From contig DATLZA010000079.1 in the NCBI GenBank assembly GCA_035574235.1, positions 1-53,230 of the forward strand: DNA of 53,230 bases, written 5' to 3'. This DNA is from Planctomycetota bacterium. Lineage in GTDB: Bacteria; Planctomycetota; MHYJ01; JACPRB01. This document shows, in pieces, positions 15,753-23,284 of the stretch. How positions within the stretch are numbered: position 1 is the stretch's first letter; each line of letters begins with the position of its first letter. The notes beneath the pieces are model-generated. The model worked only from the letters and a program-made list of their open reading frames with translations, made no database searches and was not told where the DNA came from. A program made the translations under genes and the position numbers.

Positions 15753-16679
15753 TCACTTGCTCTCTTTGAGCTTCTTGAGGGTTTCTTCCTTCTCCTTGAA
15801 CCACTTTTGCGCCTGGGGCAGCTCGCCGAACTTCGCCTTGAGAGCCTTGAAACCCGCCTCGAACGCGACGGCGTCCTTTTTCTCCTCCGCGCAATCCATG
15901 AGGAGGATCCAGTAGGCCTGCACGGCGTCGTCGGACGTCGGAGCGGCTTTTCCGGCCTTGTACATCTCGTAGAACTTCTTCCCCGCCTGCTCGGCGCCCT
16001 CGTCGTTTTGAATCGCACGCACCGTTTCAAGGATCGTGGCGTTGGTCAAGGCGACCTCGAACCGGGTTTTCTGCTCCGCGGAGAGCGTGCCGAGCCCCCC
16101 GACCTCCCGTTCGGCGTCGCCCACCTTCGCGTGGCCCAGGTCGAGCCGGGCGATCAGGTAGTCGAGCTTCGCCCCGGGGTCGCCCGTCTCCGCCTTCTTG
16201 CGAAGCTCGAGGAACGCCCGGACCTTCTTGCCCGTCTCGCGGAATCCGTCGGCATCCCGCGCGCCCTCGTGCTTGGCCAGGACGTTCCCCTCGGCGTCCA
16301 GGAAGACGAGGTACGGGAAGCCCATTCCCCCCTTCTCCATGAGAAGGTTCTGGTGCTTGTCCCCGGGAACGCGGGACATGATGTTGCAGTAGAGAACGTA
16401 ATCCTTGGAGAACTCCACGAACGCGTCCGTCAGGAGGGCGCCGCCCTCCAAAGCGTTGCAGGGGGGTCAAGGCGCGTAAGAGCGCGTGAAGTAGGCGAAG
16501 ATGACCCGTCCCGTCTTGCGGCTCTCCTCGAGCGCCTTGTCGTAGTCCGTGATCCAGGCCGCCTTGGAAAGGAAGGGGGACTTGAGCTTCTGATCCCGTT
16601 TCTCCTCGAGCGACTGCTGGGCCGCCGCGGCGGACCCGAGCGCCAGAAGCGCCAGCGCTCCGCGGAAAAGATGTCTCAC
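15753..16679 (-). CDS. Predicted selenoprotein: secreted thioredoxin-like protein with U-P-P-C active site (in-frame TGA)
   Basis: Read through one TGA (16467-16469), this gene encodes 308 aa. A signal peptide (residues 1-20, ending AAAA) is followed by a thioredoxin-like domain. GRVIFAYFTRSYAP-U71-PP-C74 replaces the first Cys of a CPPC redox motif, then come VEFSKDYVLYCNIM and the thioredoxin strand GFPYLVFLDAEGNVLAKHEG. The rest is helical, perhaps TPR-like. GTG 16677-16679 is supported by AAGGAG seven bases upstream. The segment after the TGA has no convincing start of its own: its first option, TTG 16451, begins inside the fold. A hairpin at 16433-16449 has SECIS features. The gene is 27 bp after the glycosyltransferase-kinase gene. 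Reduction of periplasmic disulfides or peroxides is an inference. Confidence 0.78.
16433..16449 (-). promoter_or_regulatory. Predicted bacterial SECIS hairpin of the thioredoxin-like gene
   Basis: In the mRNA, GGAGGGC and GCCCTCC form seven perfect Watson-Crick pairs around a three-base loop GGC. The first loop G lies 25 nt after the TGA, inside the window expected for bacterial SECIS elements. The hairpin is within coding sequence, as is normal for these elements. Pairing was done by eye. Confidence 0.65.
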
Positions 16680-16706
16680 AAGCGTCTCCTTAAAACCCCC
16701 GTCATC

Positions 16707-18668
16707 CTACCCGGTGCCGTCCGGAAAGAAAACAAGAGTTCCGCGGGATTCCCCGTCGCGCAGGAGAACCGCCGCCGGGACCGGACCCCGGCCCTCCCGC
16801 GCGCGCCGGTTGGCCCGGCGCCATTCCCCCAGCGGATCGGCCGCTTCCTCCAGCCGGTAGCGTCCCTCCGCGACGCGCCCTTCGGCCAGGGCGCGCAGGT
16901 CGTCCGGCCCGAGACCGGGGCCCGATCCCCGGTCTTTGCGGTAATAGCCTCGAACCGCGCCCAGCCGAAACGCGCCGAAGTCCCGGTTCTCCTGCACGCA
17001 ACGCCGTTCCGCCCGGGCGAGATCGCGCTCCCGCTGCCGGGCGGCGCCGGCCCGGATCGCTTCCACGATGCGCCGCAGGCGCGCCCGGTCCACTTCCTCC
17101 GCGTCCAGGTACCCCCGGAGAAACCGCAGGCGATCCGTCCGCGAGAGACGCGGGATGCGGTTCATCTTGGCCAGCGCTTTCCAGCGCGCTCGTTCCGGAA
17201 CCCGACCCCCGTAGATTTTCAGATGCTCGAAGTCGATCAGCCGGAAACGGCCTTCCCGCACGAGAACATTGGTGGGGTTGAAGTCGTACTGGGTGATCCC
17301 CGCGTCGTGAAGCCGCCGGGCGAAACGCCCGTACGCGCGGCAGAGGCGCCGCCGCTCGGCGGGAACCGTCGCGTCCGACAGAAGGACCTCCTGAAGCTGC
17401 GCCCATCCTTCGAGCTTCTGGAAGGCCACCCACGGCGCCGGGCCGCGATCCCGCGCCGCCGCCACGGGAACGCAGGGAATCCCCCGCCGGACGACTTCGC
17501 GCGAGCGCGCGAGTTCCCGTGCCGCCTTGGAGCCCAGGACGGCCCCCTTCAGGCGCCGCAGCGCGGAGCCCGGCTTGTAGAACTTCACGAGATACGTCCG
17601 GCCGCCCCAGGAGTATTCCACCGTGCGCTTGCGCCGCAGGTCCTTGACGACACGGGCGCCGGCCGATTTGCGCTCGAAGTCGTGGAAGGCCTCCAGATGC
17701 TCCTCGTCCGCCCGCGTTCCGTCCCTCAGGGTCGCGGTGCGCGGCTCCGCCTCGCCCGAGAGTCCCCATCCGCGCGGGCCCCCGCAGAGCTGCCACCCCA
17801 GCACCGCGGCGGTTTCGATCCACCGCTGGGGCACGCCCGGCGCCCAGAGCGTCAGGGTCTGGCCCAGCAGCTCGAACAACGTCCGGACCGGAAAGAGCGC
17901 CCGCAGAACGGGATAGGCGGCCGGACGGTTCTTCCGGAAGAACGTGAAGAGGGAGCGCGTGTACTCGATCCGCGCGCGGATCCGGACGCGGTCGCGGGTG
18001 CGTCCCTGGAGGTGGACGACCCGCGCGGACGGCACGAAGACCACGCGCGCGCCCGCCCGCCGCGCCCGCAGGCACCAGTCCGTTTCCTCCAGGAAGAGAA
18101 AATACGCTTCGTCCAGGGGCCCGATCCGTTCGATGAGATCCCGCCGCACCAGCATGCAGGCGCCGATAACGGACTCCACGTCGAGCGGCGCGGCGATCTC
18201 CCGGTGCTTGCTCGGGAACCGTCCGGGAAAGAGCCGCCGCAGGAGGCTTTTATTGAGGAACACCGTGGCCAGGGATGGGAAGTTGTCGAAGGAATGCTGA
18301 CGGCGGCCGTCCTCGTGGAGGAGCTGAGGGGCGCAGATCCCGACGTCCGGATGGGTATCCATGAACCGGACGAGTTCCTCGAGGGCGCCGGGCGCCAGGC
18401 GCGCGTCGTTATTGAGCAGGCACACGTACCGGCCCCGGGCCTCCTCGAGCGCGCGGTTCACGGCGGCGGCGAAGCCGCGGTTGACGGAATGGCGAAGCAG
18501 GCGCACGGAAGGAAACCGCGCCGCGATCGTCTCGGGCGAGCCGTCCCGCGAGCCGTTGTCCACGACGATCGTCTCGGCCGCCGGCGGAATCGTCTCGAGG
18601 CACGCGGGGGTCAGGTCCCCGCCGTTGTAGTTGACGACGACGACGGTGACGTCCGGCCCGCGGCTCAC
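16707..18668 (-). CDS. Family 2 glycosyltransferase fused to a WaaP/Kdo-kinase-like domain
   Basis: This 653-aa protein has two parts. Residues about 1-290 are a GT-A family 2 glycosyltransferase (VTVVVVNYNGGDL, ETIVVDNGSRDGSPE, CLLNNDARLAPGAL, then EETDWCLRARRAGA), resembling rhamnosyl/GlcNAc transferases. Residues about 330-600 resemble LPS kinases of the WaaP/Kdo type, with the catalytic loop ITQYDFNPTNVLV and metal motif LIDFEHLK. The likely job is adding and phosphorylating a sugar of the LPS core on the cytoplasmic side. The start is GTG at 18666-18668, overlapping the upstream glycosyltransferase stop; the longer frame upstream lies inside that gene. Confidence 0.85.
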   Translation of the reverse strand: MSRGPDVTVVVVNYNGGDLTPACLETIPPAAETIVVDNGSRDGSPETIAARFPSVRLLRHSVNRGFAAAVNRALEEARGRYVCLLNNDARLAPGALEELVRFMDTHPDVGICAPQLLHEDGRRQHSFDNFPSLATVFLNKSLLRRLFPGRFPSKHREIAAPLDVESVIGACMLVRRDLIERIGPLDEAYFLFLEETDWCLRARRAGARVVFVPSARVVHLQGRTRDRVRIRARIEYTRSLFTFFRKNRPAAYPVLRALFPVRTLFELLGQTLTLWAPGVPQRWIETAAVLGWQLCGGPRGWGLSGEAEPRTATLRDGTRADEEHLEAFHDFERKSAGARVVKDLRRKRTVEYSWGGRTYLVKFYKPGSALRRLKGAVLGSKAARELARSREVVRRGIPCVPVAAARDRGPAPWVAFQKLEGWAQLQEVLLSDATVPAERRRLCRAYGRFARRLHDAGITQYDFNPTNVLVREGRFRLIDFEHLKIYGGRVPERARWKALAKMNRIPRLSRTDRLRFLRGYLDAEEVDRARLRRIVEAIRAGAARQRERDLARAERRCVQENRDFGAFRLGAVRGYYRKDRGSGPGLGPDDLRALAEGRVAEGRYRLEEAADPLGEWRRANRRAREGRGPVPAAVLLRDGESRGTLVFFPDGTG

Positions 18669-19420
18669 GGCGCCGCCCTTCCCTTCTCCCAGAGCTTGAC
18701 GTACCGCGCGAAGATGTAGAAAGCGGAGCCCACGGCGATGACGAATCCGGGGAATCCGTCGAGGAATCCGAGTTTCCAGACGTAGCACTCGAAGAATTTC
18801 CAGGGCGGGTGGAAGATCGCCTGAAGGATCGAAGGCTTCTTTCCCTGCTTCAGGTACTCGGCGACGACGACGTCGGAGAAGTGGTTGATGATCCGGATCT
18901 GGTGGGCGAAATCGCGGTAGGTGAAGTGGTGGAGGTCCGCGTCGAGGCGACGGACGGGTCCGTCGGGGATGAGTTTGTCGTGCGGATCCACGCCGCCCCA
19001 GCGGGCGCGCCCCCTGCGGATCACGCGCAGCTTCCAGTCCGGGTACCATCCGCCGTGGTTGATCCAGCGGCCCAGGTAATGCACATGCCGGCGCACCTCG
19101 AACCCGGCCAGCCCGTCGGCGGAAGGGATCTCCCGGAGGATGGCCTCACGGAGCTCCGGGGTGCAGCGCTCGTCGGCGTCCAGACAGATCACCCAGTCTC
19201 CGGTCGTCCGGTCGAGCGCGAAGTTCTTCTGGGCGACGTAGCCGGGCCACTCGTGGAAGATCACCTTGTCGGTGTAGCGCCGCGCGAGCTCGACGGTGCG
19301 GTCCGTGCTTCCGGAATCGACGACGACGATCTCATCGCACCACGAGACGCTGCGGAGGCAGTCCTCGATGTTGTGTTCCTCGTTCTTGCAGATGATCGAG
19401 GCCGAGATGCGGGGTCTCAT
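18665..19420 (-). CDS. Family 2 glycosyltransferase, WaaE/LPS-core type
   Basis: This 251-aa protein matches the short LPS-core glycosyltransferases of the WaaE (lipopolysaccharide core beta-1,4-glucosyltransferase) type. It has ISASIICKNEEHNIEDCLRSV, EIVVVDSGSTDRTVELARRY, the acceptor region DWVICLDADERCTPEL, and GRWINHGGWYPDWKLRVIRRG. The C-terminus (FLDGFPGFVIAVGSAFYIFARYVKL) is hydrophobic, as usual for the family. I chose ATG at 19418-19420, before MRPRISASIICKN; an earlier start would add 14 unlike residues. It begins the minus-strand LPS/selenoprotein cluster. Confidence 0.85.
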   Translation of the reverse strand: MRPRISASIICKNEEHNIEDCLRSVSWCDEIVVVDSGSTDRTVELARRYTDKVIFHEWPGYVAQKNFALDRTTGDWVICLDADERCTPELREAILREIPSADGLAGFEVRRHVHYLGRWINHGGWYPDWKLRVIRRGRARWGGVDPHDKLIPDGPVRRLDADLHHFTYRDFAHQIRIINHFSDVVVAEYLKQGKKPSILQAIFHPPWKFFECYVWKLGFLDGFPGFVIAVGSAFYIFARYVKLWEKGRAAP

Positions 19421-19487
19421 GGGAGTCCCCGGGATGGTAGGGGATGCGCCGCGCGGCGTCAATGGCGACGGCCCGTTCCCGAGGACC

Positions 19488-19515
19488 TTGATTTTGTCCC
19501 CGGGCGGCCTACAAT
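19488..19515 (+). promoter_or_regulatory. Candidate promoter of the Kdo hydroxylase gene
   Basis: TTGATT (19488-19493) and TACAAT (19510-19515) are 16 bp apart. The -10 box ends only nine bases before ATG 19525, so a transcript started here would have almost no leader, and no clear Shine-Dalgarno is present. Confidence 0.35.
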
Positions 19516-19524
19516 TGGACGGGC

Positions 19525-20430
19525 ATGCTTTCGACTTTCACCCAGGAACAACTCTCCCGCCTCGGCCCGACGGATCTGTCCGACGAACTGGAGCGCGGGC
19601 GGATCGTATGCTTCCCCGAGTGTCCCGTGAAGCTTCCGGCGCCGGAGGACCTGGCGTTTCTCCGGGAGGAGATGCCCCGGCACCTCAAGCTCAAGAACAT
19701 CAGCTACCACCCGGAGGCGGACCGCATCTTCGGGATCAAGGGCCAGCGGGACATCGTCGAGCGCGCGCGCCGCATCCTTAAGGAGCACAGCGCCCGCGTG
19801 CAGGAGTTCCTGACGCGGGCGATTCCCACGCTGGCCCGGGGCTGGCAGCCGGGAACCTCGAGTTTCCGGCCGCTTCAGGAGCGGGGGCGGAACCTGTCGC
19901 CGCATGCGTCCAATGAGCTGATCCACGTGGACGCGGGGGCCTACGGGGCCACCCACGGGGACCGTATCCTCCGCTTCTTCGTCAACGTCAATCCTTCCGA
20001 GGATCGGGTCTGGACCTCGAAGGGCGCCTTTCCGGAGCTTTACGAGCGGTACGGCCGCCAGGCGGGAGTGGCTCCCTCCAACGGAAAGGGGCCGCGCCTC
20101 GAGGAGGGATTTCTCGATCGCCTGCGGACCGCGACGGTGAAGGCCCTGGCGGCGGTGATCCCCCCGGCGCGCCTTCTGGATTCGTCGCCCTACGATCGGG
20201 CGATGCGGCGTTTCCACAACTTCATGAAGGACACGCCGGAGTTCCAGGCGGCCCCGGAGGGCCATCGGGAATTCGCCTTCAAGCCCTTCTCCGCGTGGAT
20301 GGTGTTCACGGACATGGTGAGCCACGCCTGCATCTCCGGGCAGTATGCGTTCATCGACACCTTCATCGTGCCCCTGGCCAACTGCCGTCTGCCCGAGCTG
20401 GCGCCCATCAACATCCTCCGGGGGCGTTGA
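19525..20430 (+). CDS. kdoO: Kdo hydroxylase-family Fe(II)/2-oxoglutarate dioxygenase
   Basis: The 301-aa protein resembles the Kdo hydroxylase family (DUF2843), which hydroxylates 3-deoxy-D-manno-octulosonic acid in lipid A-core, using Fe(II), oxygen and 2-oxoglutarate. The iron facial triad is probably started by HVD in NELIHVDAGAYG, and a distal histidine may be in DMVSHACISGQYAFIDTFIVP. The N-terminus (LPAPEDLAFLREEMP, KNISYHPEADRI) is also characteristic. Its place beside a heptosyltransferase and opposite LPS glycosyltransferases supports the call. Confidence 0.8.
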   Translation: MLSTFTQEQLSRLGPTDLSDELERGRIVCFPECPVKLPAPEDLAFLREEMPRHLKLKNISYHPEADRIFGIKGQRDIVERARRILKEHSARVQEFLTRAIPTLARGWQPGTSSFRPLQERGRNLSPHASNELIHVDAGAYGATHGDRILRFFVNVNPSEDRVWTSKGAFPELYERYGRQAGVAPSNGKGPRLEEGFLDRLRTATVKALAAVIPPARLLDSSPYDRAMRRFHNFMKDTPEFQAAPEGHREFAFKPFSAWMVFTDMVSHACISGQYAFIDTFIVPLANCRLPELAPINILRGR

Positions 20431-20437
20431 GGGACCG

Positions 20438-21493
20438 GTGGCGCGGGCGCCGCGACGGATCCTCCTCGTCCGGCTGAGCGCCGTCGGGGACGTGGTCAAC
20501 ACGCTTCCGGCGCTCGAAGCGATCCGTTCCGCCCTGCCCGAAGCGTTCCTCGGGTTCGTGGTCGAAGACCGGGCGCACGATCTCATTTCGCGCCATCCGT
20601 CGGTGGACCGGGTGCATCTCTATCGCCGAAAGCGCTGGGCGCGCATGGCGCTTCAGCCCACGCGCTGGGGCGCGCTCTACGAGGAATTCGGCCGTTTCGT
20701 GTGGGAGCTGCGGCGGGAGCGCTATGAGGTGGCCCTCAACTTTCAGTCGAATCTCAAGGGGGCCCTGCACACCCTTCTGAGCGGGGCGCCCCGCCGGATC
20801 GGGTTCGCGCGCGGCCACTGCCGGGAGTGGAGCCACCTTCTGGCCAACGAGCGCGTCGTGCCCCCCGAGGGCGGGCGGATCAACCGGGTGGACAAATTCC
20901 TCTCGATGGCCGCCGCGCTCGGGATCCCCATCCGCGGCGCGGCCTACCGGCTTCCGGAGACGCGCGAAAGCGGCCGCCGCGTGGCGGAATGGCGGGCGCG
21001 CGCGGGGCTGGGCGAGTATGTGGCGATCCACCCCGGGACGAGCGACTTCGGCCGGCTCAAGCGCTGGCCTCCGGAACGCTTCGCGGAGCTGGCGGCGCGG
21101 ATCCGGAAGGAGCTCGGCCTCCCGGCGGTCGTCACGTGGGGCCCCGGCGAGCGGCCGCTGGCGGAAGGAATCGTCGCCGCCAGCCGCGGCGGCGGCGTGC
21201 TGGCCATGGAAACCGCCTCCATCCTCGACCTCGCGGAAATCCTGCGGCAGGCGCGGCTCTTTGTGGGGTGCGACTCGGGGCCGCTTCATCTGGCCAGCGC
21301 GGTGGGCGTGCCGAGCGTCGCGCTGTTCGGCCCCAAGGATCCCCGGATCTACGGCCCCTACAATCCGCTCCGGAGAGTGGTCCTCAAGGGCGAGCCCGGC
21401 CAGGCTCCCATGGACGCGATCTCCGTCGAAGACGCCCTCGGGGCGGTCCGCGACCTCCTGGAGGAAATCCGCGCCGCGCGGCTCAGCTCTTGA
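20438..21493 (+). CDS. ADP-heptose:LPS heptosyltransferase (family 9)
   Basis: This 351-aa protein is a glycosyltransferase family 9 heptosyltransferase of the LPS inner core (WaaC/WaaF/RfaF-type). It has the N-terminal ILLVRLSAVGDVVNTLPALEAIR, the central IHPGTSDFGRLKRWPPERFAELA and the donor-site region LFVGCDSGPLHLASAVGVPSVALFGPKDPRIYGPY. I chose GTG at 20438-20440, preceded by GAGGGA, eight bases after the Kdo hydroxylase stop. Longer frames run into that gene. Which heptose it adds cannot be told. Its end overlaps the convergent downstream gene by 11 bp. Confidence 0.9.
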   Translation: MARAPRRILLVRLSAVGDVVNTLPALEAIRSALPEAFLGFVVEDRAHDLISRHPSVDRVHLYRRKRWARMALQPTRWGALYEEFGRFVWELRRERYEVALNFQSNLKGALHTLLSGAPRRIGFARGHCREWSHLLANERVVPPEGGRINRVDKFLSMAAALGIPIRGAAYRLPETRESGRRVAEWRARAGLGEYVAIHPGTSDFGRLKRWPPERFAELAARIRKELGLPAVVTWGPGERPLAEGIVAASRGGGVLAMETASILDLAEILRQARLFVGCDSGPLHLASAVGVPSVALFGPKDPRIYGPYNPLRRVVLKGEPGQAPMDAISVEDALGAVRDLLEEIRAARLSS

Positions 21494-22571
21494 AAAGAAA
21501 CAGCGCCGCGAGGTCCAGAAGAAAGAGCGCCACGATCGTGGCCTCGAGAACGATCATCCGGCGCTCGTTGATCTCCTGGTGCACGAGCGAATAGAGCCGG
21601 TCGAGCTCCAGGAGCTTCGTGTCCACGCTCGCCTCCCAGTGCCCGAGGTGGAAACGGTCCTTGCACGCCAGATAGACCCGCGCCAGATACCAGTCCCCCA
21701 CGAACTTCGTGATGTTGGAAAGCTCCTCGGACATCTTGGTGATGTCCATGCGGATCGACCGGAGGGCGCGCATCCGCTTCTCCGTGCGATGGAAGAGGCT
21801 CCGCCGGCGATAGTACTCGTCGAGGTCCTCGTACGCCTCCAGAAACAGCCGATCCAGACGGTCGTCCAGCAGCTTGAATTCCTCGAGCTGAAGGTTGGCC
21901 AGCTCGATGACGTAGAGGACGTCGTCGTAATAGCCGCTCCGGTCGATCACGAGCGCGGCGTCCCAGTCCACCACCACCACGTCGTCGCGGGTATACGAGA
22001 GCGCCTGGCTGAGGGTTTCCTCCACCTGGCCGGCGGCAAGCCGCCCGGGATCCGGCTCCTCGTTGAGGAGTCCCGCGACCTCTCCGCCGCGGGAGCGCAC
22101 CCAGTCCATCGCGTCGCCCTCCGCGTCGCTGATGCAGAAGACGGTGTACGCTTCCGCCGGCGGACGCTCGACGCTGGGACGGTCCATGAAGGGACGCAGC
22201 TCCTCGGCCACCCGCGCGCACAGCTCCTCGGCCCGCTCCGTCAGCGTCCGGGACCCCGCCCGGATCTGATGGTAGGGCACGAGGTCGGCCAGCGTCCCCA
22301 CCTCGAAGGGAACCTCGTAGGAGATCGAGACGACTCCCACGTCGAAGATCTTCACCACGGGCGCGATGCGGACGCGGCCGACGCTCGAGTCGGCCTGTTC
22401 TTCCGGAAGCCGGACCATGAGCGGCCGGTAGAACGGAACGTCCCGGGGGGCCGTTCCCCCCACGCGGATCTGGAAGGGCTCCGGACGCCGCGAGAGCACC
22501 TCGGTCACGCGACCGGAATGGATTTCGCCGGCCACGTCGAAGGCGTAAAGATAGACCACCGTTCCTTTCAT
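21483..22571 (-). CDS. RMD1/DUF155-like membrane-anchored protein
   Basis: A 362-aa protein of uncertain family. The N-terminal half is soluble, with strands such as VVYLYAFDVAGEIHSG. The C-terminal half is mostly charged helices (LQLEEFKLLDDRLDRLFLEAYEDL, LLELDRLYSLVHQEINERRM), and a single hydrophobic helix (VLEATIVALFLLDLAALFLF) ends the chain. That order resembles RMD1/DUF155 proteins, whose bacterial function is unknown. It could also be a planctomycete-specific family. It follows the HTH-PilZ regulator gene after a 48-bp gap on the same strand. Confidence 0.45.
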   Translation of the reverse strand: MKGTVVYLYAFDVAGEIHSGRVTEVLSRRPEPFQIRVGGTAPRDVPFYRPLMVRLPEEQADSSVGRVRIAPVVKIFDVGVVSISYEVPFEVGTLADLVPYHQIRAGSRTLTERAEELCARVAEELRPFMDRPSVERPPAEAYTVFCISDAEGDAMDWVRSRGGEVAGLLNEEPDPGRLAAGQVEETLSQALSYTRDDVVVVDWDAALVIDRSGYYDDVLYVIELANLQLEEFKLLDDRLDRLFLEAYEDLDEYYRRRSLFHRTEKRMRALRSIRMDITKMSEELSNITKFVGDWYLARVYLACKDRFHLGHWEASVDTKLLELDRLYSLVHQEINERRMIVLEATIVALFLLDLAALFLFKS

Positions 22572-22619
22572 CCGACGGGCAGTCTATCTTTGCGGCCGCC
22601 GATTACAAGAGCGCGCCGA

Positions 22620-23114
22620 TCAGACGATCTTCCGGAGCCGCTGAGCCTTGGCGATTTCGGTGTGCAGGAACCGGATCCCCAGGCTCAGGGCCCCGTCGCT
22701 CGTCACGAACCGAACAGGCTCGCCCAGGATCTCCAGGCCCTTCAGGGGCCCCTCGAGGAGACGGATCCCGACCGTATAGGGCTCGGCCGGCAGCTTGCGC
22801 TCCGGAAGCACGATCCCGGTCAGCAGGCTCCCGCTGAGGGAAACGTTCTTCATCACGGCCTGCCCGCGATCGAAAAGCGTCCCGTCCTTCCGGTAGACGC
22901 TGATCTCCAGGGGGACGGAAACTTCCTTTCGGGGGTGGCTGCGCCGGTGGGAGAACTTCAGTTTGTTGAAGTCGTAGCCCAGCTCTCGGGCGACCTTGAA
23001 GACCCTTCGAACGGTCTCCTTGCGGAAGACGGAGCCGGGCCGGCGATTGAGGATCTTATTGACCGAGGAGACGTCCAAGCCGACGCGCCGGGCGATCTCG
23101 AGCTGCGTGACCAT
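22620..23114 (-). CDS. LacI-type HTH fused to a PilZ domain
   Basis: This 164-aa protein has a LacI-type helix-turn-helix at residues 1-52 (TQLEIARRVGLDVSSVNKILNRRPG, then RVFKVARELGYDFN). It is followed not by a sugar-binding domain but by a PilZ-like domain from about residue 57. The c-di-GMP motif pieces are RRSHPRKEV, fitting RxxxR, and NVSLSG, fitting (D/N)xSxxG. I infer a DNA-binding regulator gated by cyclic di-GMP. The ribosome binding site TAAGGAGG lies eight bases before ATG 23112-23114. The regulated genes are unknown. Confidence 0.75.
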   Translation of the reverse strand: MVTQLEIARRVGLDVSSVNKILNRRPGSVFRKETVRRVFKVARELGYDFNKLKFSHRRSHPRKEVSVPLEISVYRKDGTLFDRGQAVMKNVSLSGSLLTGIVLPERKLPAEPYTVGIRLLEGPLKGLEILGEPVRFVTSDGALSLGIRFLHTEIAKAQRLRKIV

Positions 23115-23158
23115 GCTCTGTCCCTCCTTAGAACCCGCACCCCGGCCGCTCGCCCTTA

Positions 23159-23164
23159 ATATAC
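23159..23164 (-). promoter_or_regulatory. Candidate -10 box upstream of the HTH-PilZ gene
   Basis: Minus-strand TATATT at 23159-23164 matches five of six -10 bases and lies about 45 bp before ATG 23114. No good -35 box is visible 16-18 bp further upstream. The 170-bp gap 23115-23284 is otherwise AT-richer than its surroundings. Confidence 0.25.
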
Positions 23165-23284
23165 ACCCCCCTCGATTCGCAGGATAATTCTTTTTTTTGC
23201 GCCCTTCCGGCGAGGCATGAAACTTCTACCGCCGACGGCGGATCTCGAAGACGAGACGGACGCGGAACGCCCGCTCCCGGCGCT

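Noticed and set aside
15753-16451. A separate gene starting at TTG 16451 after the TGA
   Set aside because: It would begin inside the thioredoxin fold, without a signal peptide or ribosome binding site, while the upstream part has both. One gene read through the TGA explains the whole.
16467-16679. Frameshift or pseudogene explanation for the thioredoxin-like gene
   Set aside because: The frame is the same on both sides of the TGA and nothing is lost or gained. The TGA falls at the redox cysteine and the neighbouring gene shows the same pattern. A point error cannot be excluded without read data.
15747-18719. A 990-codon plus-strand open frame across the selenoprotein and glycosyltransferase genes
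   Set aside because: The translation is arginine- and proline-rich without motifs. The minus-strand genes in the same place have clear domains and ribosome binding sites.
23190-23215. Possible terminator around the T-tract near 23191-23198
   Set aside because: The T-tract comes before, not after, the GC-rich hairpin on the plus strand and would be an A-tract on the minus strand, so it does not fit a Rho-independent terminator.
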